A model generated the notes under the pieces. The model searched no databases and was not told where the DNA came from. It worked only from the letters and a program-made list of their open reading frames with translations. From positions 1 through 64,000 of the forward strand of contig WHVA01000408.1 in NCBI GenBank assembly GCA_015179125.1: a DNA stretch of 64,000 bases, given 5' to 3'. Position 1 is the stretch's first letter. Each line of letters starts with the position of its first letter. The position numbers were made by a program, and so were the translations under genes. Below, piece after piece: positions 35,599-47,329 of the stretch. This DNA comes from Gautieria morchelliformis (Eukaryota > Basidiomycota > Agaricomycetes > Gomphales > Gomphaceae).

Positions 35599-36873
35599 TG
35601 TCATGACGCGTTTATCTCCCATACTTAGAAGCTCAGTTTTCCTATTTTCTCACCCCACCTTCGTGTTCGTTCCGATCACCATTGTTATGTTCGGCAACCA
35701 ACTCTCGCTGTTCGCACCAACTACCATAGCCACGCCGTCAAACGCACTATCGACGTCCTGGGACTGACTCGGAAGTCATCACTGGGCCTACCACCTCCTC
35801 TGCTTGACCCTCTTCCGATGGTGTCCTAATAGTTGGGTTGTCATGACCTGTGCATTTCCTGCACCTTGGTATCCCCATTTTCCCTTTCGCTACTCCTCCT
35901 CAGTGTTCGCTCGGCTTCGCCCTCCACCTCGACCTCTCCTCCCCTATGTCACCTCTGTTCGCCCTTCCTTGCATTTCGCCGAACGGCTATTCGCTGCTCG
36001 CATCATTCGCCAGCAGGCACACCATCAAAAACGATCGATACCATTCACCCGGCATGATGGTCCATCATTAACCCCATCGTCTTCTTAAATCCAACCCCAT
36101 TGGGCGTTCTTATGGTCAAAGTATGTCCGCAGGACATCCCCTCCATAGGCCATGCGGAATCAACCCAGTAGACCAAGAGTCAGTGCAGGGTAGCATGTAC
36201 GTGGGTCCCATGACATGGTTTTGTCCATAAATGCCTTCGCCACCTCTACTCTCCGTCGTTTCATGTTCTCCCTCTTCTTACATTCTATTGTATGTTTATT
36301 TCATCTATGTTGTATCATGGCTGCACACCCCTATCCAACCCTGACGTGTGACGGCCTCTTTCCTATTCGCTGATACCTTACGAGCATTCGATATAAGTAG
36401 TTTACATTCGCATGTATATTCCCCAGTTCAATTATCATACGTCGTCCATCTTGTGCAAACTTGACCTCGCTGTGATCATCGTCTTGAGCCTCTCCTTGAA
36501 GATTTCTATCTTCAACCAGCCAAGGACTTAGGCATCACTAGTGAGTTCTCATACTTCATCTTCGTTACCTTAAGCCTTCGAACTACTTTCTATGCTGTTG
36601 GCGAAGGGCTCTGAAGGAGCACCTTCGCCAGCGAAGGGACCGTCGAAACTTAGACAGCCCTTCCGCGATATCTTGCACGTTACGTCGTCAAGTGCTGCGA
36701 GCTATTTCGCTACGACTGTAGATAGGGCGAGCCCCGTTCAGGCAACCCTCTTGTTTCGTGAACATTCATCGGTTCACTTATTCGCTGAACGGCATACTTA
36801 TTCGCACAAGTTATTCGGGCATTCGCTGTGTTCACTAATACACGTTATTAACGCCTAAAAACCAATCTTGACA
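35599..36873. mobile_element. Solo LTR, family C (1275 bp), in copia 2
   Basis: Begins TGTCATGACG, ends ATCTTGACA, and is flanked by CACCC (35594-35598, 36874-36878). The sister copia shows the uninterrupted sequence. It is long for an LTR, with C/T-rich and TTCGC-rich stretches and no recognised coding region. Copia and gypsy cannot be told apart from this alone. Confidence 0.8.
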
Positions 36874-36935
36874 CACCCATGGACTCAACGGGTCCAACTA
36901 CCGAAGTACCCTATGCTAAAGCAATTGGATCATTA

Positions 36936-37536
36936 CACCCGTTTGCAGTACCTAAGGCGCGCGTCGGATTTGCTTCCGTTTTAGCGCGCAAACTTCGAAG
37001 AACGATATCTTGCTTGATATCGCTCCGATTCGCTTGAAATTTCATATCTGAAGCTATGTGGACCATAGCTAGGGCATAGAGCTAAAAAATCTGAATAAAA
37101 CAAGCGTTTTTTATTTTGCCTTTTGGGTGCTGAGGGGGGAACAATGTCAAGCTTAGCTTACTGTATGTAGTTCAATGCAGGTTTTAATTTTGTTTGCTAC
37201 TTTGTACTAATGGTGAGAACCCACTACAGGAGAATCTCCAGAAGAGGGTGTCATGGGATTGGAGAGGAAGGGCTTAGCTTCTTCTGACATTGGATCAGTG
37301 AGATCTGACGGTAGGCGTTCATTCTCGATGTCGGATTTCCTCCTGTGTAGCATAAGCCCTGAAATCTTTGATCCCTTCCGCACCGAGTGCCAATGCACCA
37401 TAAGGCAACTTCGCCGATCCTGACACGTTCTTGAGCTCGGAAACTGCGGGGGCACACGCGTATGCGGTGGGGTGAGGGGCGCGGAGGTGCTGGGGTGGGC
37501 GAGCTGGTGTAGGAGGACGGGGTGGTGGGGGAGCGG
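36936..37536. repeat. Left terminal inverted repeat of the 9-kb element
   Basis: Pairs with 45380-45977. It contains TTTTAGCGCGCAAACTTCG, AATCTGAATAAAACAAGCG and the GAGAACCCACTACAGG stretch, all mirrored at the right end. On the minus strand it includes the frame ...SELKNVSGSAKLPYGALALG AEGIKDFRAYATQEEIRHRE followed by a stop, which reads like the C-terminus of a captured host gene. Confidence 0.85.
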
Positions 37537-37593
37537 GCGGCGGCGGGTGCGGGTGCGGGTGCAGGTGCAGGTGCAGGTGTGGGTGTGGGTGTG

Positions 37594-37624
<31 letters not shown>

Positions 37625-38210
37625 GTGCGGGTGCAGGTGCAGGTGCGGGTGCGGGTGCAAGTACGGTGCAGATGCGGGTGCAGGTGCAGGTGCGGGTGCA
37701 GAGACGGGTTGGGCGGCAACGCGAAGGACGCGGGGGCGGAGGTGGGCGAGCTGGTGTAGGAGGACGGGGTGGTGGGGAAGCGGGCGGCGGCGGGTGCGGG
37801 TGTGGGTGCGGGTGTGGGTGCGGGTGTGGGTGCGGGTGCAGGTACGGGTGCAGGTGCAGGTACGGGTGCAGGTGCAGGTACGGGTGCAGATGCAGGTGCA
37901 GGTGCAGGTGCAGGTGCGGGTGCGGGTGCAGGGACGGGTTGGGCGGCGACGCGAAGGACGCGGGGGCGGAGGTGGGCGAGCTGGTGTAGGAGGACGGGGT
38001 GGTGGGGAAGCGGGCGGCAGCGGGTGTGGGTGCAGGTGCAGGTACGGGTGCAGGTGCGGGGACGGGTTGGGCGACGACGCGAAGGACGCGGGGGCGCACG
38101 CGTACGCGGCGGGGTGAGGGGCGCGGAGGTGCTGGGGTGGGCGAGCTGGTGCAGGAGGACGGAGTGGTGGGGGAATGGGCGGCGGCGGGTGTGGGTGCAG
38201 GTACGCGTGC
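37536..38210. repeat. Expanded hexamer array (GGTGCG / GGTGCA) in the left arm
   Basis: Several blocks of hexamers are separated by the repeated phrase GAGCTGGTGTAGGAGGACGG (about 37500, 37749, 37979 and a variant near 38145), so a higher-order unit of about 160-250 bp has been copied three to four times. On the minus strand one frame reads Pro-Ala repeats. The right arm (45292-45378) has a single short block. Confidence 0.85.
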
Positions 38211-38307
38211 CCTGGGACACAAATGTGCCTGGGCCGTGGCGCTCTGCGGGAGTCGAGTGGTCAGACACCCTGGTATGAGGAATACGGGCCGGGATACTCA
38301 CGGAAGT

Positions 38308-38716
38308 AGGGGGGCGGGTTAGCACAGGTGGAACTAACCCACACCAAGCGCCCATTTGGGATAACGCGAAGGGAGAGCCTCTGGTTCGAATCCCCCCCTC
38401 CACATTTGTAGCAGTAATTACTACAATGTTTCGCCCCACTGATAGGTGTTGACAAATGTTAGGATTACAAGGCTCCTGGACTTCCATACGGCATAAAAGA
38501 CCTACTGAAACTGACCGGTACTGTTATGTATCTAAGGTGATTAGGCATTGTAAACAAACAGGAAGTATCCTATGTTGGTGCCAGCATATCTCTGGCTTAC
38601 TTCGGTAACTACGATACCCTAGCATGTAAAACACTTTGATTACTCTATTCCGCGTTCCGGGTAGAGACTGCCTATATAGGGCACGGCCCCAAGGTGGCAG
38701 TATAATAAACGGAATT

Positions 38717-38746
<30 letters not shown>
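38308..38746 (+). mobile_element. tRNA-derived SINE
   Basis: Flanked by the 12-bp duplication ACTCAC(G/A)GAAGT (38296-38307, 38747-38758). The head has an A-box-like TAGCACAGGTGG (38320-38331) and a B box GGTTCGAATCC about 50 bp downstream, with a G-run and C-run that could pair as an acceptor stem. The body ends in a poly(A) tail of about 29 bases. Such elements are copied by LINE machinery. The long clean tail implies youth. Located in the left arm of the 9-kb element. Confidence 0.8.
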
Positions 38747-38750
<4 letters not shown>

Positions 38751-39017
38751 ACAGAAGTTGGCCACTGGGGTTATGGGGGAGTTGAAAGGGAGCTGCTGGT
38801 ACTTGACGGCGAGCCTGTGGAGCTAAGCGAAAAGGCACAATTGAAGAACAGGGTCAGCGGATGCTTCGAAGCCCGGGCCAAGTTCATATGGAAGACGAGT
38901 GCCAAACCAAGAGAGGCCGAAGTGTCTGTGGTGCATGGTGTTGTCGATGGTGCAGCACGGCAAGCCGCCTATTATGAATCGGCATAACCCGACCAAGTTC
39001 GACTTGCCTTACCAACA

Positions 39018-40704
39018 ATGGGAAATAACAAAAATAAAAGACAACCCCCCACCAAGTCAACACGAGCAACGAAAAAGGTCAAAGAACCTCCAGAGGAACT
39101 GTTACCTGACATAGCGGGAATTTCAGGGCAAAGGTCGGTTTATATATAATGATGCTATTTCAAGCTCACCAGTTATTTAGAATCTGTTCAAACTACTAGC
39201 ACTTTTTGACTGCAACGTCAGGCAGCAAAAAAAGTAACTTTTGAAGGCTTAGAATCTGAGTCAGGGTCTTCATATGAGGAAGAGACCCAGCCGGCTCAAA
39301 GTGCATCCGAGTCCGAAGCCGAGCCCAACAACCCTAATCGAGACTCAGAGTCTGAAGAGTTAGTAGAGGTGGGAGTTCCCAGACAGGTAAAGGATATTGA
39401 TGAACCTGGTATGCCATCATATTTTTCATTTATAATTTGATGCTCATTTCACGGCCTAGTAATTATCTTGCGTGTTCCGGACGGCACTGAAGCTGAAGGG
39501 TTTGTTGAGCGTGTGAAGCTTCCTGCCAATGTCAGTTACAAGAAGGTCGAAGAACATATCTTCAAAGCGATAGGGTGCTATCAAACAGTGAAAAAGATGC
39601 TGCACCTAGCTTACCGGCTCAAAGGTGTGCGAGATAAACACCTTTCGAAACTGGCAAAAGAAGAGGACTGGGACAACCTCAAGGATGATGTGAAGGGTGC
39701 TCAGGCAAGGAAGAAAAAGGGTGATGCCAGTGGCGTGGAAGTAGACATCGTTCTGGATGAAAGTGTACGTGTGCGTGTGACTTCGCATGGCAGCCGCATC
39801 TGATATTATAAGAATTATAGTACATCGCATTGCTTCACCATACACTTTCCAGGAAAAGGGACAAAACTGTGACAAATGCAGCTGGCAGGGGCAAAAAGAA
39901 GAAAGCTCATATTCAGGACTTGAACACCGATTCTGACACTGAAGGATCTGAGATTGAAGAGCATGGCCTACCGACAAAACGGGAAAGGGATTTCATGGAG
40001 GCGTTGAAGGCAGAGTATTCAAACTGTGGCAAACCAGCATGTGCTTCAAAAGTCTGCAAACTGAATAAGAATGGAGAGCATACGCATTTATTATGGTGCC
40101 AACTCCAGTCCTGGGTAACAGCCTTGGTGAGTACAACCTTTGCATTTATATGTATTACTCGCTGCTAATAATGCGAATTTAGGTTTCTAACATTCACGGG
40201 GTCACTCTGAAATTTCCTCCAAACAACGCTCACTTCGAAGATTTCCATTATCGCAAAGACTCCATTCAAAAAGAGAAGACCGATGAAGGGTCAACGGCGA
40301 ACCTGCCCGGCGCTGCATTGGGTCTTCAAGGATCATTTCCTATGATGATGTTCCCACCAATTGACTATCGAATGTTTGCTCAGGACATGGTCCTGAACCG
40401 CCCTGTTACTCCAGTCAATCCTGACAAGAGACCGGAACAGTTGACCCCTGCGACTCCCGGTGACATCGCTTACCCAAGCATCGAAGAGTTTCTTGACGAT
40501 GTCCGTAATTGGCCTGAGGCTGGGGGGCGGAACATTGACGAATTCAAAGGTAAATTTGAAGCAAACAACATTTACTTCCTAAATGAACTGAAGGAGGTGA
40601 CGGCTGATGTGCTCATGGCCAACATCGGGATGTCATGGGGTGACGCGAATTTCATCAAAGGAGCGGCTAGAAAGGCTATAAGGAAGCTTGCTAAGAAGGT
40701 GTGA
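39018..40704 (+). CDS. SAM-like-domain protein carried in the transposon
   Basis: Starts MGNNKNKRQPPTKSTRATKK. A Ser/Glu-rich acidic segment (39236-39410) is followed by a conserved exon (39468-39775: VIILRVPDGTEAEGFVERVK, then HIFKAIGCYQTVKKMLHLAY), a basic exon with GRGKKKK, and a zinc-knuckle-like stretch (CGKPACASKVCKLNKNGEHT, then HLLWCQLQSW). The last exon (from about 40183) ends with a helical SAM-like module, EEFLDDVRNWPEAGG ... LNELKEVTADVLMANIGMSW ... RKAIRKLAKKV. At least four introns fit GT-AG; the junction near 39780-39850 does not resolve cleanly. It resembles an agaricomycete family of unknown function. The gene is cargo, not transposition machinery. Confidence 0.55.
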
Positions 40705-41009
40705 GAGGGTGGGAGGCAAGCAGAATTATGCCAGTAGGACACAATAATTAGATTTACTATATACATCAAAAGAACAATTTAGAGAATTATGGATATTTGA
40801 GATCGGCGGCCTTAGTACCGTCTGAGGCAGTGCATGGCACATTATTGGTATTTAACCTTGAGGCCGCTACCACCAACACACCGCAAGAATGTAGATGGTT
40901 CACTTGTCACGTGATTGTCCGCATGTTGACAACAGCTCTGCCTCTCAGACTCGCACAACATAGTTCTTTACTTGTTGTCTGCCTCTAATTCTCGATATTT
41001 GTTATTCCA

Positions 41010-43176
41010 GATGCCATCAACACCGCCCCAATCTCTCAAGCTTCCATTAATGATGAGCACACTATATAGTGTCAGTCCAGTAAATCTCATGAATCACACA
41101 TTCGGACCCAGGATGAGTTGAAAAAGCTGATGAAGGGCGAGTTCTCCGGTGTGATATTCGAGAGTAATTCTCTGCTTGAAGAGCGCTGTCGGGCAGATCA
41201 AACAATTGTCGACACTGTCCTATCCAAACTGAAACCTGGCATGTTCTGGGACAGCCCAACCGACACTTTCAAGGAATGGCCCAGCCGCACTGGTCCAGAA
41301 AGCGCTCATTATGCGCCGTTGGAGTGGTTACTCAACCAGATTCTGTCCATCTCCTCCCAAAAGCTGCCGAATGGCAATATCCACCGAGGTCTTCAGTGTT
41401 ACGTGTACGGTCGGGAAATGGCTGAAGGACTTGACACAGACTCCCCCCTAAAACCAGACCTTGTTGGTTGTCAGTCTGTTGGTGAGAGCCGAGGCTCAAA
41501 GCCGAAGCTCTCATGGAACGAGGCTGAAATTTGCGTAGAGGTGAAGAATAACTGGCCTGGTTTGATCCTGCAGTCAAGCACGTACGTGCGCTGTATGTTC
41601 ACACACCGATTGGATAGACTCTTCGTCACTGTTATCCATTTCAACAACACAACGATGGGGGTGCGCTTCGGATTTTATTCTCGCATGGGTCTGGTTGTTA
41701 CACAGGAACTTGACCTCTCGAAGGAGGGAGGCTTTAAAGGATTTGTCCGTGGAGTGGTTGGGATTAATTCTTGGACCGACACAAACCACGCTGGAATCGA
41801 TACTACTTGTACCATCACAGACATTGCGATTCCCGAGAGGGGTATATTCAAGATTTCGAAAACACTTTGTGACCAAGGTTGCGTTCGCGGACGAGCAACG
41901 CGTGTGTATCTTGTGGTCAAGAAGGGTGCATTTTGACGTTTAGAGATCTGGGCCAGTAGTTAACAATTGGGTTTGAAGATGCAACCGCCACTGATGGTTC
42001 TCCTGCTCAACCTTCATCCACTCACCGGTATAACTTACGAAGTCACCAACCCCCACGTTCTCAGCCTGGAAAAGAGACTGACGGTCGAGAACCCTTGAGG
42101 TTGAAGGGAGGCATATCTTTTCTCTTGCCGGACACTGTCATTCTGAAAGATTCATGGCCATTGAAAACCCATAACGAAGAAGGCACAATGTTTGGAGCGT
42201 TATCGGGCGGATTTGGACTGCCAGACATCCTTGTCTCATACCCTGTCGAGGACGGAATGGATAAGCTCATACCTGATGACGCAACGTATTGGCCCGTGTG
42301 TGCGCCAGAGCCATATGCCGGGGTTAGGCCTGACGAACGAATACATATGCGATCTGTTTTTGAGACCTGAGGGACGTCACTGCGAGCTGCACAAAGTCCT
42401 CGATTGCTCGTGCGTTGCATAGTGCATGCCATGTTGGCTATGTGAACAAAGAGGGCATCGGACATGATTTACCTATAATGGTGATCGACAGGGCATTTTG
42501 GGCTGTTTAAGAACGGCTGGTTGCACTGCGATGTAAGCGTCGGGAACGTCATGCTGATGGATGAAGCTGAGCGGCCGCCTGTGGCAGAGTACGTACCGTC
42601 TTTCACATCAGTCCTTTCATTTTTTTATGTTTGCTTCAGTTTTGCCGTGACTCGAGAAGTTACTAGATGTGTGGGATTCATATGCGATGGGGACCAGGCG
42701 ATTCGTTGGATGGATCAGAAGCGGGAATTAGCAAAGCATCGCTCGGTGGGTCTTTAGTTGCTGTGTGCAGCTTGTGATTTACATGGTTCTAGGGTACGCT
42801 GCCTTTCATGTCTCAGGCGCTGATTGTTGCTTGGGACTCTGGAACGCAAGTTGTGCACCAAGTAATTGATGACCTGGAGTCGTTTATATGGGTTTTATTT
42901 TGGTTGATTCTGGAGATTCTGGAGACCAAGGGGGCACTCGGGCGACTAGAACAGAATTACCGTCAAACGATGCTCTCCGACAAGTTACCTGTGTTACAAG
43001 CTAGGGGAAGTTTCCTTGATAGGTTAAAGCAACAGGATGCCGCGAAAAAATTCTCCATGGGCTTCAAGCCATTCTCCAAACTCTTGATTCAATGGTTAAC
43101 GCTTTCTCGGGAGACTGCTCTGGAATGGCTGACACCAGACTTCGTTAAGGTGAACGCCAATGAGTACACTTTATAG
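41010..43176 (+). pseudogene. Fungal-type protein kinase (FunK1-like) copy, partly degenerate
   Basis: An open exon to 41936 begins DELKKLMKGEFSGVIFES and contains the N-terminal FunK1 features YVRCMFTHRLDRLFVTVIHF. Downstream pieces in other frames carry DTVILKDSWPLKTHNEEG (beta-strand lysine), WLHCDVSVGNVMLMDE (catalytic loop; relatives have HRDIS.GN) and VIDDLESFIWVLFWLI (substrate lobe). The pieces are in the right order. Stops between 41940 and 42520 that introns do not easily remove, and Cys for Arg in the HRD motif, suggest loss of kinase activity. FunK1 genes are widely expanded in agaricomycetes. This one is carried in a DNA transposon. Confidence 0.6.
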
Positions 43177-43476
43177 GCCACCAAGCCATACAGGCAGTAT
43201 GTAACGATTGGGCTTGAATCTCTTTCAGACCTGCCAGAGAGTTGGGATTATGTTAATGAGGGGGAAATGACAGGTGAAGAGAGAGGATGAGCTGGGAAAG
43301 ACCGCATGTAACACATATAATATTATGAGATCCTGTAGCCACTGTAGGAAGAGCGGGCACTTACAATGAGTACTTTTTGCACTACTAAGTGTTGTTTACC
43401 AATATCATCCATCACATTGCAGATAATTTTCAACATTCTGACAACAAAAAAATTACATTACAGTAGTACAACTGCA

Positions 43477-44682
43477 CTACAGATAGCCACAGTCCTTCAT
43501 CCACCCTCGCGCATGTCTGCGTGTAATCCGATCCAGTGCCTCATAGAGAAACATGAATAGCTCAGCCCTCTCCTTACTTGCAACACATGCACGGAACTCG
43601 GCACCATGACGTCTGAGGTGAGCTTTGATGAAGGAGAATGATTCTTCGATCGGGTTGAGATCAGGCGAGTACGGCGGAAGATACATCAGTTTGATTCCTC
43701 TGCAAATGCAAGATTAGACACTAGTGAAAACAGTTTATAATGGTAAAAACCTTTGGGCACATAAGAGTGAGACCTCAGGTATGTGGTGAATGGCGCAGTT
43801 ATCCATAACAAGAACACTCTGTGGTGCCGGGTAAGGGTTCATTACCTCTAAAAGGCCCTTCAGAAACCCAAGGAACTCTGGACCGACGTATGCCCCTAAT
43901 TTGATATGGCTATAGATGATTCCATCTTGTGAGAGTGCCAGAAGGATTGAAAATCTGAGTGGATATTAGCGATACAATAATGGAGGCCCGTGCACAAATC
44001 GCTACCTTTCTCCCCTTTGGAAATGTGCTGGCACTCGAGGCCTACATCCCTTGTAAGCCCATCCCATTAGTCTATACGTTGTGTGAAGGTCAATTGCGCT
44101 TTCATCTGTGAAAACCAAACGGTCCGGTGGTTCACTACCAATACGAAACTGGAAAGCAGTCCGCGAGGCTTCACAGCGCTCTGCAGCTGCCCGTGAAAGC
44201 TGGGTTGGAGACAAATATAAAGGTTGTCATTCTTCGAGGATTTAATGACTCACTTTCTTTCTTTGCAAGCCAAGATGTCGAAGTGTCCTCCAGACAGTTG
44301 ATATACTTACTAAAATACCATTCTGCACCTCTAGCTCTTCGACAAGCTCATCGAGGTAAAGATCGGGCGAGCGTTCAAGAAGCACAAGAAGAAACTGTTA
44401 TAAAATAAAATAAGCTACAGCTAAACACAGACATGAATTACTTACTTCACTCTGAGCTGAGGTCATTTTTGACCCATGAGATAGCCGCTTAGGCTCTGCC
44501 ACGACGTCTCCAACATCCCGCCAGAGTTTGATTGTGCGTTGAACTACACGTAGTGACATATGGAGGTCAATTGCAATATCGGTTGATTTCTTGTTGAGCT
44601 TGAATTTTTGGTGTATAACGCGATCCCACAGATCCTTGCTGTACATGTGACGAACAGGTTTAGGGTTGCCAGGGCGAGGCAT
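43477..44682 (-). CDS. Tc1/mariner-family transposase (five exons, DD34E)
   Basis: Exons 44682-44446, 44394-44254, 44199-44006, 43954-43751 and 43699-43477, with introns of about 51-54 bp. Starts MPRPGNPKPVRHMYSKDLWD. The helix-turn-helix region (STDIAIDLHMSLRVVQRTIK) and a second helical segment (LYLDELVEELEV ... WRTLRHLGLQRKK) would bind the terminal repeats. Catalytic acids: D in RLVFTDESAID, D in VLVMDNCAIHH, and E in YSPDLNPIEESFSFIK, with 34 residues between the last two. No stop or shift was seen when spliced, so it may be functional. It sits in the right half of the 9-kb element and fits the TA target sites. Confidence 0.85.
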
Positions 44683-45249
44683 ATGAGCGATGGTGTGGGT
44701 AGTACATACAAGGAGAACGGCAAAACACACACCCTGACCAAGAATTCTATGACATGAATCGTGCGACAGCATTTGCACCCTTCCTCCCAATGCTGAACCC
44801 CAACTCAAGTGTAATTTTCAGGTGTCGAATGGCCACTATCCCGTTTTTATTGGTGAGTTTGCTACTTATGCTTACTTTACATCCTCGCTGAAAGGGCTGT
44901 CATGCGTCCCAACTACAAGTCCACCATTGTGACTTGAAGCACCCCTTCTACTCGTACAAGCACGAGCAGTTCCTTCCTGTCGTCCACCCGCACCCCAACC
45001 GACCGCGGCTCCATCACTCCTACCGTCAACACCCTCGCGATGACCACCGCCATGTACCACGCCTCCACGCGCTACCGCAACACCAACCGCGGCGACGCCC
45101 TCGCACGCCTCGAGGGCCGCCAGCCCAGTCGTGTCACGTCCGCGCTCCCATCCCTCTACCAGCTGCCGTTTGGGCCGGTATCCCCTATGTCCCCTGTGTG
45201 GAGTCCCCTGGGTGTCGACACCCCCGCACCCTGCTAACCGTATGCCCAG

Positions 45250-45595
45250 TCTCCTCACGATGAGCTCCGTGTTGTCGTCCGTGCTGCAATCGCACCCCCA
45301 CCCGTACCTGCACCCGTACCTGCACCCGTACCTGCACCCGCACCCGCACCTGCACCTGCACCCGCACCCGCACCCGCCCGCTCCCCACCACCCCATCCTC
45401 CTATACCAGCTCGCCCACCCCAGCACCTCCACGCCCCTCACCCCACTGCATACGTGTGCGCCCCCGCGGTTTCCGAGCTCAAGAACATGTCAGGATCGGC
45501 GAAGTTGCCTTATGGTGCATTGGCACTCGGTGCGGAAGGGATCAAATATTTCAGGGCTTATGCTACACAGGAGGAAATCCGACATCGAGAATGAA
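45250..45595 (+). pseudogene. Captured gene fragment in the right arm
   Basis: One frame reads YAQSPHDELRVVVRAAI, then a Pro-Ala repeat, then SELKNMSGSAKLPYGALALG and AEGIKYFRAYATQEEIRHRE with a stop. The same C-terminal text is in the left arm. This looks like the 3' exon of a host gene caught in the inverted repeats. The parent was not identified. Confidence 0.45.
45292..45378. repeat. Short hexamer array (CACCCG / CACCTG) in the right arm
   Basis: Single block of about a dozen hexamers, the counterpart of the much larger array at 37536-38210. Confidence 0.8.
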
Positions 45596-45977
45596 CGCCT
45601 ACCGTCAGATCTCACTGATCCAATGTCAGAAGAAGCTAAGCCCTTCCTCTCCAATCCCATGACACCCTCTTCTGGAGATTCTCCTGTAGTGGGTTCTCAC
45701 CATTAGTACAAAGTAGCAAACAAAATTAAAACCTGCATTGAACTACATACAGTAAGCTAAGCTTGACATTGTTCCCCCCTCAGCACCCAAAAGGCAAAAT
45801 AAAAAACGCTTGTTTTATTCAGATTTTTTAGCTCTATGCCCTAGCTATGGTCCACATAGCTTCAGATATGAAATTTCAAGCGAATCGGAGCGATATCAAG
45901 CAAGATATCGTTGTTCGAAGTTTGCGCGCTAAAATGGAAGCAAATCCGACGCGCGCCTTAGGTACTGCAAACGGGTG
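45380..45977. repeat. Right terminal inverted repeat of the 9-kb element
   Basis: Inverse of 36936-37536 with only scattered substitutions (for example AAATATTTC against AAATCTTTG inverted). Ends GTACTGCAAACGGGTG next to TA. Confidence 0.85.
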
Positions 45978-46905
45978 TAATGTATGCAGCACTCAGCACA
46001 TGACCAGATTTGGCTTTTACCATACAACACTTAAGTCAATTCACTACTACCTACGGAGCCAAGCACTGGACGACGATCAAGCACGCACTCAGGTACCTCA
46101 AAGGGTCACGTGATGACGGCATAACCTTCCGACAAGATGCTGGTCTCGACCTCAAAATATTCGTTGATTCAGACTATGCTAATAGAAATGACGCACTATT
46201 TATTAGTGGCTATGTAGCTATACTAGGAGGGGGTGCCATCGCATGGAGCTCGAAGAAGCAGCGAACGATCGCGTTATCTACTACGGAGGCTGAATACATG
46301 GCACTCACCGAAGGCGCCAAGCAATTGATCTGTCTAAGGCGCTTCATCGAGGAGCTAGGAATAGATCAAACCCAACCCACGTCACTTCGATCAGACAATC
46401 TAGGCGCTATTACACTATCGCATGATGCAACGTACCATGCGCGTACCAAACATATCAACGTCGCATATCACTTCATCCGCAAGAAAGTGGCCTCTCATGA
46501 GGCAACACTTACATATGTACCGACGAAGGAGAACGTAGCGGACGTATTTATGAAAGGACTGGATTTACACCAACATAGACATTTACTAGGGAAATTAGGA
46601 TTTTGCAGAAGGGACTTCTCGCTGAGGGGAGTGTTAGTAATCGGGACGATGATGCGGCCGAGACAAAACCGGCACGCACTTAGCCGGAAGTTCGAGAACG
46701 CTCTCGACTCCGGGCTGGTGCACCGGCATCGCATCCGCACAGCAGCTCGAAGATATTAGTAATATAATGGACATCATATCTAAGAGTTAAACGCGGGGGG
46801 TGGGTGGTTGTGGGCGGTGCTTATGTCAGGTTTTAGGTCAGCATTGGTCAGCTGGCCAATCGGACGCGAGCGGCGCAGCCGCGAGCCAAGAACGCTGCGC
46901 AGCAT

Positions 46906-46992
46906 GGTCACGTGACCCTTTGCGTTCCAAATTAGGTCAGCGGCGAGCGGCGCAGCCGCGAGCATAGAACGCTGCGCAGCGGTCACGTGACC
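46906..46992. promoter_or_regulatory. Paired palindromes GGTCACGTGACC in Helitron copy 1
   Basis: Perfect 12-bp palindromes at 46906-46917 and 46981-46992, each with a CACGTG (E-box) centre, upstream of the TATA-like box at 47049. The same palindrome is at 49721-49732 in copy 2. E-boxes of this form bind bHLH factors in fungi. A promoter role is inferred from position and conservation. Confidence 0.5.
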
Positions 46993-47329
46993 TGTTCGCG
47001 ACCAGAGCGCGCATATGCGAGCGTGGTCCGTGCACGACACGCGCGCGGGGTATAAAGGCCGAATGGTAAGGAGGGAACGCCAGGAACCTGCCCAACCGGC
47101 GATTCCTCTCTCTGCTGTCTGCTCTGCTCTGTCTGCTGTCTGCTGTTTGCTGTCTGCTGTCTGCTGCTTTAGCTGGCTGGCTATTGGTAGGTAATATCTT
47201 TTTGTTAATGCATTGCCATGTATTTTATTATATTTCTGTTGGCAATTTTATTGGTTCCTTTTTGTTTTCATCATATAGTTGTCACTATTTTTGTGATTTT
47301 TTTCGAAAATAGATTTAAATAACATCCAA

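Larger units (their letters stand above)
36936..45977. mobile_element. 9-kb Tc1/mariner-type element with long TIRs and cargo genes
   Basis: Left end CACCCGTTTGCAGTACCTAA is repeated in inverse at 45977, and the inverted repeat runs about 600 bp on both sides before entering a hexamer array. TA lies at each border (36934-36935, 45978-45979), and the sister copia shows the empty site GGATCGCTAATGTATGC. A complete-looking DDE transposase is on the minus strand (43477-44682). The interior also holds a five-exon SAM-like gene (39018-40704), a FunK1-like kinase copy (about 41010-43176), and a SINE. Tc1/mariner elements are usually 1-3 kb with short repeats, so this size and cargo are unusual. Confidence 0.8.

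Noticed and set aside
38318-38400. Stand-alone tRNA gene
   Set aside because: A and B boxes are present, but the sequence continues ~340 bp to a poly(A) tail inside a target duplication, so it is a SINE head.
37207-38487. Long Pro/Ala/His-rich open frames (323-426 codons) on the minus strand
   Set aside because: They are produced by the hexamer array, which is open in all frames because its unit is a multiple of three. Only the common C-terminal text repeated in both arms looks like real gene sequence.
36936-45977. Starship-type cargo element
   Set aside because: No tyrosine recombinase captain gene. Inverted repeats, TA borders and a DDE transposase fit Tc1/mariner instead.
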